Part shown: piece after piece, positions 16,482-24,207 of the stretch | Layout of the letters: each line of letters begins with the position of its first letter | Numbering within the stretch: the first letter of the stretch is position 1 | Assembly: GCF_023101345.1 (NCBI RefSeq) | Contig: NZ_CP095848.1 | Span: 4,118,001-4,182,000, forward strand | Reading direction: 5' to 3' | DNA length: 64,000 bases | Source: Hymenobacter sublimis | GTDB taxonomy: Bacteria > Bacteroidota > Bacteroidia > Cytophagales > Hymenobacteraceae | Made by a program: the position numbers and the translations under genes | The notes under the pieces: generated by a model | What the model saw: the letters and a program-made list of their open reading frames with translations, nothing else | Told to the model about the DNA's origin: nothing | Database searches by the model: none

Positions 16482-17174
16482 ATGCCTGATACGTCCATTT
16501 ACCGCCCGCTGCCGAAGGTGCTGCTCTTCGACGTGAACGAAACCTTGCTCGATATGGGCAAGCTCAAGCGGGCCGTGCCGAAAGCCTTCGGCAATAAACA
16601 CGCCTTCAAGCAGTGGTTTGGGCTGCTACTGCACTACTCGCTGGTAAATACCGTAACGGGCACCTACCACCCCTTCGGCCACATTGCGGAAGCGGCCCTG
16701 GACATGACGGCCGACATGCTGGAGGAAAAGCGCCTCTCGCCCACCACCAAAAAGGAGCTGGTGGGTCTGCTCACCCAGCTGCCCGCCCACCCCGACGTGC
16801 CCCGCGGCCTGCAAATGCTGCTCGATGCTGGTTTTCGGCTGGTGGCCTTCACCAACTCTCCCCAGCTAACCCTGGATGCGCAACTACGCTACGCCGGCAT
16901 CATTCACTACTTCGAGCAAGGCCTGAGCGTGGAGGCGGTGGAGCTGTACAAACCTCACTTCCATACCTACCAAGCGGCCGTGCAAACCCTGGGCGTAGCT
17001 CCCACGGAGGCCCTGCTCATAGCCGCCCACGGCTGGGACGTAGCCGGGGCCCAGGACGCCGGACTGCGCAGTGGCTTTATCGCCCGCCCGGGCCAAACCC
17101 TCTACCCCCTAGCCACGCCGCCCACTTATCAAGGGAAAGATCTGCCCTCCCTGGCTCGCCAGATTATCGGCTAA
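16482..17174 (+). CDS. HAD-superfamily hydrolase, haloacid-dehalogenase type II-like
   Basis: A 230-residue HAD hydrolase. Motif I is FDVNETLLD with nucleophile Asp17; the usual second Asp is Asn19, which is common in haloacid dehalogenases and unlike phosphatases. Motif II is FTNS (Ser126), the motif III Lys is probably Lys157 in ELYKPH, and motif IV lies in AAHGWDVAGAQ (Asp186). A helical cap occupies about 25-105. The pattern favours an L-2-haloacid dehalogenase-type fold; substrate unknown. Cytosolic. It converges on the secreted small-protein gene through a shared terminator. Confidence 0.82.
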   Translation: MPDTSIYRPLPKVLLFDVNETLLDMGKLKRAVPKAFGNKHAFKQWFGLLLHYSLVNTVTGTYHPFGHIAEAALDMTADMLEEKRLSPTTKKELVGLLTQLPAHPDVPRGLQMLLDAGFRLVAFTNSPQLTLDAQLRYAGIIHYFEQGLSVEAVELYKPHFHTYQAAVQTLGVAPTEALLIAAHGWDVAGAQDAGLRSGFIARPGQTLYPLATPPTYQGKDLPSLARQIIG

Positions 17175-17241
17175 CCACAGCTTCCTGCTGATGAAGGCCT
17201 GATGACTCATTGCCTCCCCGCTTTACCACTTGTTCATCAAT

Positions 17242-17276
17242 AAAAAAGGCCTCCACAACCCGTGGAAGCCTTTTTT
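17242..17276. terminator. Bidirectional terminator
   Basis: Arms 17242-17256 and 17262-17276 (AAAAAAGGCcTCCAC / GTGGAaGCCTTTTTT) with one mismatch, between two convergent genes. Confidence 0.88.
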
Positions 17277-17294
17277 ACTTATAACACCTGCTGC

Positions 17295-17558
17295 TTAGTG
17301 GCGCCCCTTGCCTCGGCCGTGGCCGTGCCCGTGGCCGCCTCGGGGGGCGTAGTAGGCCGGCCCCGCGGGCACGAGCAGAACGGTGCCTTTCTTGTATTTG
17401 GGGGCCTTGTACTTCTTTACGGGCCGGGCCTCATGCACTACCACGTACTGGGGCGCGGGCCGGCCGATGTTGATAGAGACCTGGGCTTGGGCCGAGGTAG
17501 GGCTAAGGGCCAGAGCCGCTAGGGTGAGCAAGGCGGCAGCGAGAAAAGATTTCATCAT
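17295..17558 (-). CDS. Small secreted Gly/His-rich protein
   Basis: An 87-residue secreted protein. The signal peptide (MMKSFLAAALLTLAALAL ... AQA) is followed by QVSINIGRPAPQ, a start seen in many short periplasmic Bacteroidota proteins. The middle is Lys/Tyr-rich, and the C-terminus is a run of Gly-His repeats ending GKGRH, which could bind metal. Function unknown. I chose the ATG at 17558; upstream in-frame codons encode no signal-like sequence. It is transcribed after the NTF2-like gene, about 160 bases apart. Confidence 0.72.
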   Translation of the reverse strand: MMKSFLAAALLTLAALALSPTSAQAQVSINIGRPAPQYVVVHEARPVKKYKAPKYKKGTVLLVPAGPAYYAPRGGHGHGHGRGKGRH

Positions 17559-17716
17559 GTGGGAGAGAGTAGAAAGAATACAACTCCTGAAACCAGCGCA
17601 ACCAGTTTCAGCGCAGTAGCGCGGGCAAATATGAGGCCACGTACATAAGCTGCTTATTGCCCCGGCAGAACTATTCTTGCCGCCGAATGAGCAGGCTGCC
17701 GGTAGTGGCGCAACGG

Positions 17717-18118
17717 CTATGCTAGTTCGTAGCAGGGGTAGCGCCGCTGCCGGAAAATCTTCCCGTCCTTGAACTCGAAAATCAGGCATAGCTGCCCAAG
17801 CAGGCGCTGCCCGCGCAAGAGGGGGCCAATGTCGCTGGTGGTGGTAGCCTGCCAGAGGCCTTCTACCAGTACGCTACCGTCGGGGGTTACTTGGGTGCGT
17901 TGCACCTCAAACTGCGGGTCGCGGAGCAGCTCCCGGCCGGCGCGCAGGTTGTCGAGGATATCCGTGAAGGAGCGGCGTTGGATGCTGCGGTACAGCAGGT
18001 TAGGATATTCCGTTTGCTCTACTTCCGGATGCAGCACGGCGGCGTAAGCGGCGGGGTCGGTGTTGAACGCTTGAACCAGATCGAAATACGAATTGATGAC
18101 GTCAAGTTGCTCGTTCAT
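17717..18118 (-). CDS. Nuclear transport factor 2-like (SnoaL-type) protein
   Basis: A 133-residue NTF2-fold protein. It has an N-terminal helix (MNEQLDVINSYFDLVQAFNT), then YAAVLHPEVEQTEYPN, and a beta sheet ending FEFKDGKIFRQRRYPCYE, the usual SnoaL-like closing strands ('F.f.dGkI...r.y'). Such proteins serve as small-molecule isomerases, dehydratases or simple binding domains; nothing here fixes which. The ATG at 18118 gives the normal domain length. An upstream extension to 18202 would be non-homologous. Confidence 0.78.
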   Translation of the reverse strand: MNEQLDVINSYFDLVQAFNTDPAAYAAVLHPEVEQTEYPNLLYRSIQRRSFTDILDNLRAGRELLRDPQFEVQRTQVTPDGSVLVEGLWQATTTSDIGPLLRGQRLLGQLCLIFEFKDGKIFRQRRYPCYELA

Positions 18119-18283
18119 GAGAGGGGCAATAGGGAAAGCAGTGTAAGGGAAGCCTAATATAAAGGAAGCAAAGGATACTGTCGGCCTTGGCCCAACCCGC
18201 ACGCGCCGCCCAGCGCCCTAGTGCGCTCCTACCCTATCGGCAGCCCCACCCACTGCCTATACTCCCGGAGTTGCACCCCAGAG

Positions 18284-18610
18284 TTAGGGGCGGCGCTTCG
18301 GCGAGCGGGCAGGCGTGGCGCGGCGGCGTGGGGCGGGCTGCACCTGGGCCGAGTCGAGGGGGCCTACGGTTACTTGTCCGCTTGGCACGGAGGGCAGCGG
18401 CAGCGGATGATTGGGCAGCACCTGGGTAGGGGCCGGAACGGGTTCGGCCTTGTCTTGCCCCACGCCGGCGGGCAGAGTCACACCGGGCACGGGGCTTACG
18501 CGCTCAGTAGGGTGGCGCCGGACAGACTGCACGGGTGGCCGGTTTTGGGCCTGGGCAGCCTCAGCGGCTAGGCTCAAGGTTAGCAGAGTAATCGACAGGA
18601 AGCGGAGCAT
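18284..18610 (-). CDS. Small secreted Pro-rich protein
   Basis: A 108-residue protein. A clear signal peptide (MLRFLSITLLTLSLAAEAAQA) is followed by a Pro/Val/Arg-rich, low-complexity body that ends in a basic tail (RRRATPARSPKRRP). No domain is recognisable. It probably sits in the periplasm, disordered. The start at 18610 is preferred over 18658, because the upstream 16 residues interrupt the signal peptide. Confidence 0.6.
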   Translation of the reverse strand: MLRFLSITLLTLSLAAEAAQAQNRPPVQSVRRHPTERVSPVPGVTLPAGVGQDKAEPVPAPTQVLPNHPLPLPSVPSGQVTVGPLDSAQVQPAPRRRATPARSPKRRP

Positions 18611-19139
18611 ATAGCAGCACGCGGCATTAAATGAAAAGGGTAGGGCAACGGGCGGCACCGCCCGGCTACGGTTCTGCTCCCGGCAGAAGCCTAGTGCAGA
18701 ACCAGCTGGTAGCAGTACGGCGCGCTACCACCGCAAGTTCAAGCAAGCCTGGCTTCACCAAGCAGCACTTTACCAGCCTAACCTATCGGCTTCCACGGCT
18801 TCTAGACTTAATCTTTTTGCCACTGGCGTCCTCACCCGCGTCTCAGTATCATTACCTGGCTTTCAACAGCACCAGGCTGACTAACGCCACGCTACTCCCC
18901 GCACTTTCCTTGGGTAGGCAGGTAGAGCCAGCTGGGGAAAATCAGGATGCACCTTCGCTGTGTCGTATTTTAATACTTCTACGACTTATGACACAAGTAA
19001 GTAGCATTTAATTTATTCTCTACAATAATTGCTACAACACATACCATTTGGTGCTTCCAGCGGGGCAACGTGCAGGGGTTGGAACGGCCTCTCGCTTGCT
19101 GGCGCATTTAGCTAGGGGCGTGGGGCCAGGCTCGTCAGG
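18611..19139. other. 529-base gene-free stretch
   Basis: Frames on both strands here look non-coding. The only structure is an AT-rich patch near 18960-19050 containing the dyad GTCGTA (18962-18967) / TACGAC (18980-18985). It could hold an operator or the promoter of a neighbour, but no neighbour starts close by. Confidence 0.4.
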
Positions 19140-19580
19140 CTAATATTTCAGCGGGGAGCTGGGCTGTTGCAAGAGCCAGGCTTGCGCGGCGGCGTCGGTT
19201 TCGAAAGAACGGTAGGTGATGGCGAGGCTCTGGCTTTGGGTGGTGATGTAAGCCGTAGCCAGACGCACCATTACTTCCGGCGAAACTACCACGGCGCCGT
19301 GGCGGTAGCCGCCCTCACTTACGGCCTGCGGCAGCCATTTCTGCGCTATCCATTCCTGCTCCTGATGCGTGAACGGGCGCATGGTAAGCTGGTTGATTAG
19401 GATCCGGCTCCAGCCCCGCCGCTGCAAGCCCAGCATCATGTGGGTGAACAAGCCGCGCACATCGGCCAAGCCGTAGGTACTGCCGCTCCAATTGGCCCGA
19501 ATGAAACCAGCCGGATCCTCTAGCAGGCGGCCCGCTGCATTCTCAAAATATACCAAGGGCTGCTGCTCGGTGGGTTTCAT
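19140..19580 (-). CDS. SpoIIAA/STAS-like small protein (paralogue family member)
   Basis: A 146-residue cytosolic protein with alternating strands and amphipathic helices: LVYFENAAGRLLEDPAGFIR, LFTHMMLGLQRRGWSRILIN, then HGAVVVSPEVM and a closing helix AAAQAWLLQQP. The layout (a first strand pair, a long helix, 'W..ilid', a helix, a strand, then a 'd...A..WL' end) matches two other genes in this window at 23119 and 38383, although sequence identity to them is low. Related proteins are described as SpoIIAA-like or STAS-like, possibly regulatory. Function here unknown. Confidence 0.6.
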   Translation of the reverse strand: MKPTEQQPLVYFENAAGRLLEDPAGFIRANWSGSTYGLADVRGLFTHMMLGLQRRGWSRILINQLTMRPFTHQEQEWIAQKWLPQAVSEGGYRHGAVVVSPEVMVRLATAYITTQSQSLAITYRSFETDAAAQAWLLQQPSSPLKY

Positions 19581-20018
19581 TGGGCCTAAAGTACGCCTTT
19601 ACGCCGGGTCTGCTAGCAGCCAAGCACGGTTTCTACATGAAGTGACATTCAGAACCAGAACCGCCCTGCTTGGGTAGCAAGGCCCATATTGCCCACTAGT
19701 ACACCGACAGCGCCTACCTGCCCGGCAGCGGCGGCGAAGCTGCCAATCGGTCCTTTTCCAGGAAATGTAACACACGAAGCCGGCATGCTGGCGCTGCCAA
19801 GGGCCATGCGGTGGCCCGCTAGATGCCGCTTGCCTGGAGGAGGGCTTACCCAAACCGCTGGCTGTAGCAAAATGACGGTTTCAGGGCTGATAATCCGGCC
19901 ACTGTACTACTACCGCAGCCGGGCGCAGGGTGCTTCTAGCTCGCCTATAACCTCTGATTTTCAAGGTCGTATAAAACGCCGTTTTCAGTGATGTTTCACG
20001 TTACAACAGCGTACCGTC
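19581..20018. other. 438-base gene-free stretch upstream of hsp20
   Basis: No supported frame. Just above the hsp20 ATG is AAAACGCCGTTTT, a short dyad, which may be part of its control. I found no clean TAnnTTTG element. Confidence 0.35.
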
Positions 20019-20630
20019 ATGGCTATTCAGAAATATCAGGATTCCTTTTCTGACATGAACTCCTCGAGCTTCAGCACCATGCTCGACCGGTTTTTCAACG
20101 ACTCCCTGGCCTCGCGGGGGCGCGTGAACAGTTTCTCGCCCCACGTAGATGCTTACGAGACGGAGAAAAGCTACGAGATTGAGGCCGCCTTACCTGGCCT
20201 GAAGCGCGAAGACATTAAGGTTGACTTCCACCAGGGGCGCCTGACCATATCGGGGGAGCGACACTTCCGCAACGAGCAAAACCAGCGCCGCTACCACGTG
20301 GTGGAAAGCTCCTTCGGCTCGTTTCACCGCGCCTTCCAGCTACCCGATACCGTGGATGCCAGCCGCATTCAGGCTGCTTTTGAAGATGGCGTGCTGCGGG
20401 TAAGCGTGCCCAAGGACGAGAAGAAAACCATGCGCCACCAGATTGAGGTGCGCGGCGGCCAGAACCAGGGTAGTAGCCCCGGCCAGATGTCGGAGCGCCT
20501 GGGAGAGCAGGCCACCGACGTAGCCGTGCAAACGGGCAGCAATGGCAACGGCCAGCCCCAAGCCACCGGCTCCGTAGATCCGGCCGAGGAAATGAAAAAC
20601 CGCCCGCAAAGCTCGGGGGTAGGCTCCTAA
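20019..20630 (+). CDS. Hsp20/alpha-crystallin small heat-shock protein
   Basis: A 203-residue small heat-shock chaperone that holds unfolding proteins without ATP. The alpha-crystallin domain runs from about 42 (HVDAYETEKSYEIEAALPG) to 143, including GRLTISGERH and the conserved edge GVLRVSVPK. A long hydrophilic C-terminal extension (about 145-203) rich in Gly, Gln and Asn is unusual; typical members stop soon after the ACD. Cytosolic. A second, shorter Hsp20 lies at 40950, and cbpA-cbpM at 44387, so this window carries several stress-chaperone genes. Confidence 0.92.
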   Translation: MAIQKYQDSFSDMNSSSFSTMLDRFFNDSLASRGRVNSFSPHVDAYETEKSYEIEAALPGLKREDIKVDFHQGRLTISGERHFRNEQNQRRYHVVESSFGSFHRAFQLPDTVDASRIQAAFEDGVLRVSVPKDEKKTMRHQIEVRGGQNQGSSPGQMSERLGEQATDVAVQTGSNGNGQPQATGSVDPAEEMKNRPQSSGVGS

Positions 20631-20654
20631 GGTCTTGCCTCTTGTTGGTGCACC

Positions 20655-20684
20655 AAGCCGGTTCGGATTCCGAATCGGCTTTTG
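20655..20684 (+). terminator. Terminator of hsp20
   Basis: AAGCCGGTTCG (20655-20665) pairs with CGAATCGGCTT (20671-20681) with one wobble, followed by TTGGTTTTGG. Confidence 0.65.
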
Positions 20685-20779
20685 GTTTTGGTGGGTAAGC
20701 GGCCCGGCTGGTAGCCGCGTCGCGCGCCGCATCGTAAAACACCGCTACGAGCATCTTTCCACTTCACTTCGTACTCCTT

Positions 20780-22108
20780 ATGCACCGCATCCTTCTTTTT
20801 CTGTGGCTGGGGCTGGTGGCCGGCCTAAGCCAGACCGCCGTGGGCGCCCCCGCGGAAGAGCTGCCACCCCGCCCCGCTCCCTTCCGGTTTGTAAATGACC
20901 AGGCCCAACTGCTACCCGCAGCCAACGCCAAGACCTTGGAAAATGGCTTGCGCCGCTACGCCGACGAAAACGGTACCCAGATTGTGGTGGTAACGGTGCC
21001 TTCCCTGGGAGGCCGCAACGTGGCCGAGTACGCCCGGGAGCTGGGCACGGCCTGGGGCATCGGCCAGCGCGACAAAAACAACGGCGTGGTGGTGTTAATC
21101 GGCGCGCAGGAGCGCAACGTCACCATTCAGGCCGGCTCGGGGCTGCGCCAGCAGATTACTCCGGCCCTGACCAGCCAGATTATCAACGAAAAAATGACGC
21201 CCAGCTTTAAGCAAGGCCGCTATTTCGCCGGCTTGCGTTCGGGCCTTAATGCCCTGATGCTGGCCGCCAACCCAGGCTCTGCTCCGGCTAGCTCCCCAGC
21301 CGCTGCCACTAGTCCGGCAACTAGCGCCGCCGCTGGGGTAGGCGCCAACGGGGCCGGCAGCGGAGCCGAACTTGCCAGCGAGTTTCCGGCCCAAAGCGCC
21401 GTTCCGGAACCCGTAGCGCCTACCCTGCCGGCGGCGGAACCTGCTTCATCGGGGTTTGGCTGGGGCACGTTGGCCCTGGGCGCCCTGGTTATAGGAGGCG
21501 GCATTTGGCTGGTATCCAAGCTATTTCGGCGCCGGGCACCCGCTGCGCCAGGCCCGAGCCCTACCCCTGATTTTCTGCCCAACCAATCGACGCAGCCAGG
21601 CCAGCCCAACGATGCTACCCGCGGCTACGGGCAGCGGCCAGTAAACCAGCCCGGTAACGTTCCGGACTTCTTGCCTAACCGTACTTCTGGTTTTGGGGGC
21701 GGGAGCGGCGGTAGTGGTGTGGGCGGCATGCTCATGACGGGTGCTGCCGCCGCCGCCGGCGCTTACCTTGGCAACCGCATGGCCCAGGGCCACGACAACC
21801 CCGACAGTTCTGCTTTCCACCCCGACGGCTCCCGCACTTTCGACCCGGACGCGGCGGGTGCCGCGGGTGGAGCAGCGGCAGCTGGCGCGGTAGGTGGAGC
21901 GGCCTCAACGGGTGGCTTTCCGGCCTTGGGCGGCACCGATGCTACCCCCGAAGCGGAACCAGACTACTTCTCGGAGGACTACACGGCAAACGATTCCCCA
22001 GACTATTTCTCCTCCTCCGACGACAGCTCTTCCTACGACGACACGTCGTCGGACGATACCGGCGGCGGGGGCTTCGACAGTGACGACAACACGAGTGGCA
22101 GCTGGTAA
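20780..22108 (+). CDS. TPM-domain (YgcG-type) membrane protein with long acidic C-terminal tail
   Basis: A 442-residue protein. It has a signal peptide (1-23), then a TPM domain (about 38-165: FVNDQAQLLPAANAKTLENG, TQIVVVTVPSLGG, DKNNGVVVLIG), known in proteins for photosystem or envelope maintenance and as a phosphatase-like fold. After an Ala/Pro linker comes one membrane helix (about 229-249), then a low-complexity region with two PDFLPN repeats, a Gly/Ala-rich stretch and a Ser/Asp-rich acidic tail. Bacterial TPM proteins often end in Gly/Ser-rich sequence, but a tail of nearly 200 residues is long. Its target is unknown. Confidence 0.85.
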   Translation: MHRILLFLWLGLVAGLSQTAVGAPAEELPPRPAPFRFVNDQAQLLPAANAKTLENGLRRYADENGTQIVVVTVPSLGGRNVAEYARELGTAWGIGQRDKNNGVVVLIGAQERNVTIQAGSGLRQQITPALTSQIINEKMTPSFKQGRYFAGLRSGLNALMLAANPGSAPASSPAAATSPATSAAAGVGANGAGSGAELASEFPAQSAVPEPVAPTLPAAEPASSGFGWGTLALGALVIGGGIWLVSKLFRRRAPAAPGPSPTPDFLPNQSTQPGQPNDATRGYGQRPVNQPGNVPDFLPNRTSGFGGGSGGSGVGGMLMTGAAAAAGAYLGNRMAQGHDNPDSSAFHPDGSRTFDPDAAGAAGGAAAAGAVGGAASTGGFPALGGTDATPEAEPDYFSEDYTANDSPDYFSSSDDSSSYDDTSSDDTGGGGFDSDDNTSGSW

Positions 22109-22170
22109 CGCCAGCCGGCTCCGGCTGAGGGGCCGGGCCAAAGGGTAACAACCTACTACGCCACCATAAT

Positions 22171-22212
22171 GCAACAAGCCGGCTTCCGTGAATACGGGAA
22201 CCGGCTTGTTGC
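22171..22212. terminator. Bidirectional terminator
   Basis: Arms 22171-22189 and 22194-22212 (GCAACAAGCCGG ... CCGGCTTGTTGC) nearly perfect, between two convergent genes. Confidence 0.85.
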
Positions 22213-22229
22213 GTGTGAGGGGAGTGGAA

Positions 22230-22541
22230 TTACTTCTTGGGCATACTGCGGGTGGGTGCTCCCACTTTTACGCTTGGGTTACGCTTGCGCTTGCGTTGGG
22301 CTTTGAGGCGCAGCTTCCAGCGACGAAACGGGCCCAACTTCTTCATTTTGTGACGGCTGTTGCCACGGTAAGCTTTGTAGTTAGGCCGGCCGCGCTTGTA
22401 TGAACGACGAAAGACCGGAACGCTGGCTACCGTTTCAGCGCTGACTGATGAAGTGGCGGTGCTTCCCGTTTCGGCCCGCGTAGGAGCCGGCTCTAGGAAC
22501 AAAAGGAAGCCCAAAAGTAGCAGGAGTATCTTTTTGAACAT
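22230..22541 (-). CDS. Small secreted basic protein
   Basis: A 103-residue protein: signal peptide MFKKILLLLLGFLLFLEP, a Ser/Thr/Ala stretch, then a strongly basic C-terminal half (RRSYKRGRPNYKAYRG, KMKKLGPFRRWKLRLKAQRK). I see no domain. Such basic short exported proteins are common in this group; function unknown. I used the ATG at 22541 because the signal peptide begins there. Confidence 0.62.
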   Translation of the reverse strand: MFKKILLLLLGFLLFLEPAPTRAETGSTATSSVSAETVASVPVFRRSYKRGRPNYKAYRGNSRHKMKKLGPFRRWKLRLKAQRKRKRNPSVKVGAPTRSMPKK

Positions 22542-23118
22542 AAGAAAGAATAAGAGGTGAGAGAAGCACTGCACCACACGGTACCTCCAAATAAAGCGAA
22601 TCTTTAGATAATTATCGTAACAAGCTGAAATAAAGATTTATTCTAAGAAAAATTCTATGTCAAGTCTCATTTCTATTTCTCTAACGTTAGCGTCATTCCT
22701 TTTAACTTTTCTAATACGATCCGTGTATCAACCTAAATCTTGTGAGCTTTCCTGAGCCTAGTTGCATGATGACAGAAAGCGACGCACGCTAGTGCTAGCC
22801 CCCCCGCGTATGCTGAAGCCTCAGGTAAATAGCTCGTTGATATTCGTACTGGCTTCTGCCGGCTCAAGAGGAAGCTCTGTCATTGCTTCCTATGCTAGCC
22901 TAGCAATGCCTCCTAGCACCTTTGCTTTCTAAATCAGCCGGCGGAAACTACAGGACGTAGCCAGGACGGTAACGGTGGGCACCTGTTTACCTAGGTCTGC
23001 CCTCCCCTGCCCACCGGTTACAGAAAGCTTCTGCTAAAGCCAATACTACTTAGCGGGCAGTCCGCACCCGGAGCCCTGGCAAGTACTTAGAAGAGTATAT
23101 AATGGGTAGTTCAGGCGC
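22542..23118. other. 577-base gene-free stretch
   Basis: It is AT-rich for about 150 bases after 22580, then mixed. No frame with coding character on either strand. It may include the promoter of the basic-protein gene, though I see no canonical -7 box. Confidence 0.4.
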
Positions 23119-23532
23119 TTACCCTCGGGAGCAGAGCCAACGCACAGCCTCGCCCTCGTCGGTGAATTGGTTGAGGGAGCAGTAGTCGCCGTGGGTGTGG
23201 GGCAGGGGCGGCAGGGTTTCGTCGTGTACGTCGTCGAGCTGGTAGGGCGCCACCAGAAAGGCCAGGTACACATGGTCGCCGAGGTGCTGGCGCAACAGGG
23301 GGTAGAACACGGTGGTCAGCCAGTGCACGTCGCGGGAGTCTACCTCTAGCCGGCGCCGGGAGTCCACAAGCCAGTGGCGGCAGGAGTCGCAGGTAGCGGC
23401 GTAGCGCAGCACTTCCTGGTAGCCGGCGCGCAGCTCATGTGAGGCCGTGGGGCGCGTCCAGCGGGCGGCCACAATCCCTAAGTCGGGCCGGTATGATAAG
23501 TCCAGAAAGTCGGCAAGCGTGGTAGGATTCAT
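23119..23532 (-). CDS. SpoIIAA/STAS-like small protein, paralogue of the gene at 38383
   Basis: A 137-residue cytosolic protein. Residues around AARWTRPTASHELRAGY, HWLVDSRRRLEVDSRDVHWL and FYPLLRQHLGDHVYLAFLV line up with the 38383 gene (RWMRKVT, WLLDARRRFNTDRDGAHW, FLPTLHARLGGRTYLAYLL). They are clear paralogues sharing a W-L-[VL]-D-[SA]-RRR motif. This expanded Bacteroidota family has an unknown, perhaps signalling, role. The start at 23532 (MNPTTLADFLDLSY) matches the fold; 23586 would add an Arg-rich stretch. Confidence 0.68.
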   Translation of the reverse strand: MNPTTLADFLDLSYRPDLGIVAARWTRPTASHELRAGYQEVLRYAATCDSCRHWLVDSRRRLEVDSRDVHWLTTVFYPLLRQHLGDHVYLAFLVAPYQLDDVHDETLPPLPHTHGDYCSLNQFTDEGEAVRWLCSRG

Positions 23533-23694
23533 GCGGGGCGAGCGGAGAAGCTGACGAGAAAATAAAGTGGTCCGGATACGGGGCATACGGGCCGCACGTT
23601 GGCCCAGTGGCAGAGGAGTCAGGCTAGCCTGCCCCAGGTAGTACGCGGGGCATTGCCTAGCCCAGTAGGTGAGGCCGCCCCCGAAACCGGCGTT

Positions 23695-24078
23695 TTAGGG
23701 CTTACCAGGAACGGCCGGGGGCACGGGAGTTTCCGCGGGCCGAATATCGTAGCGGCGGTTGAACTCGGCTACGGCCGCCGAGCCTACGTTGCGCTTGGTT
23801 ACCACAATCATCACCCCTTCGCCAGCTTCCGCCCCGAAGATGCGGCGGGCTTCGTCGCCCTTCACTACGTTCACCGAAGCAATGGTCCGGCGGTTGAGCT
23901 GCTCAATGGTTTTCTGGTCCGAAGGCTGACCATCAAGAAAATACAAGCTGGGTTCTGTTGCGGCGGCCCACGCAGCCGGCACCGGGCCAGCAGCCTGGCT
24001 ATCAGCAGTGTACCAGGTAGTTGCCACAAGCAGACCAGCTAGGACAACCGCGCAACGTGAAGAGGAAAAGGTGAGCAT
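23695..24078 (-). CDS. Small secreted protein with one TonB-plug-like repeat
   Basis: A 127-residue exported protein. After a signal peptide (to about residue 30) comes a single module SLYFLDGQPSDQKTIEQLN ... IASVNVVKGDEARRIFGAE ... GVMIVVTKRN. That is the 'i..i.VlKg..A..iyG..a..GvivItTK' pattern of TonB-receptor plug domains. The same module occurs twice at the end of the M56 peptidase encoded just upstream on the same strand, so this gene looks like a detached duplicate. It is probably co-transcribed or read in the same regulon. Confidence 0.7.
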   Translation of the reverse strand: MLTFSSSRCAVVLAGLLVATTWYTADSQAAGPVPAAWAAATEPSLYFLDGQPSDQKTIEQLNRRTIASVNVVKGDEARRIFGAEAGEGVMIVVTKRNVGSAAVAEFNRRYDIRPAETPVPPAVPGKP

Positions 24079-24116
24079 AGTAGCAACAAACAAAAGTTCG
24101 GCTCCCAAGATACAAA

Positions 24117-24149
24117 ACCGGGCCGGCTGCTTTCCGCAACCGGCCCGGT
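24117..24149 (-). terminator. Terminator of the blaI-blaR1 unit
   Basis: ACCGGGCCGGCTGC (24117-24130) pairs with 24136-24149 with one mismatch. On the minus strand the stem is followed by TTTTG. It separates the blaR1-like gene from the small plug-repeat gene. Confidence 0.75.
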
Positions 24150-24207
24150 AACCTATTGTTCTATAGCTATTGTCACTAGCGAAAAGCGTTCATCTAGCCA
24201 GCGCTAT

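Noticed and set aside
18631..19011. 126-codon frame
   Set aside because: Ser/Thr/Leu-rich without domain, no promoter or terminator; probably chance.
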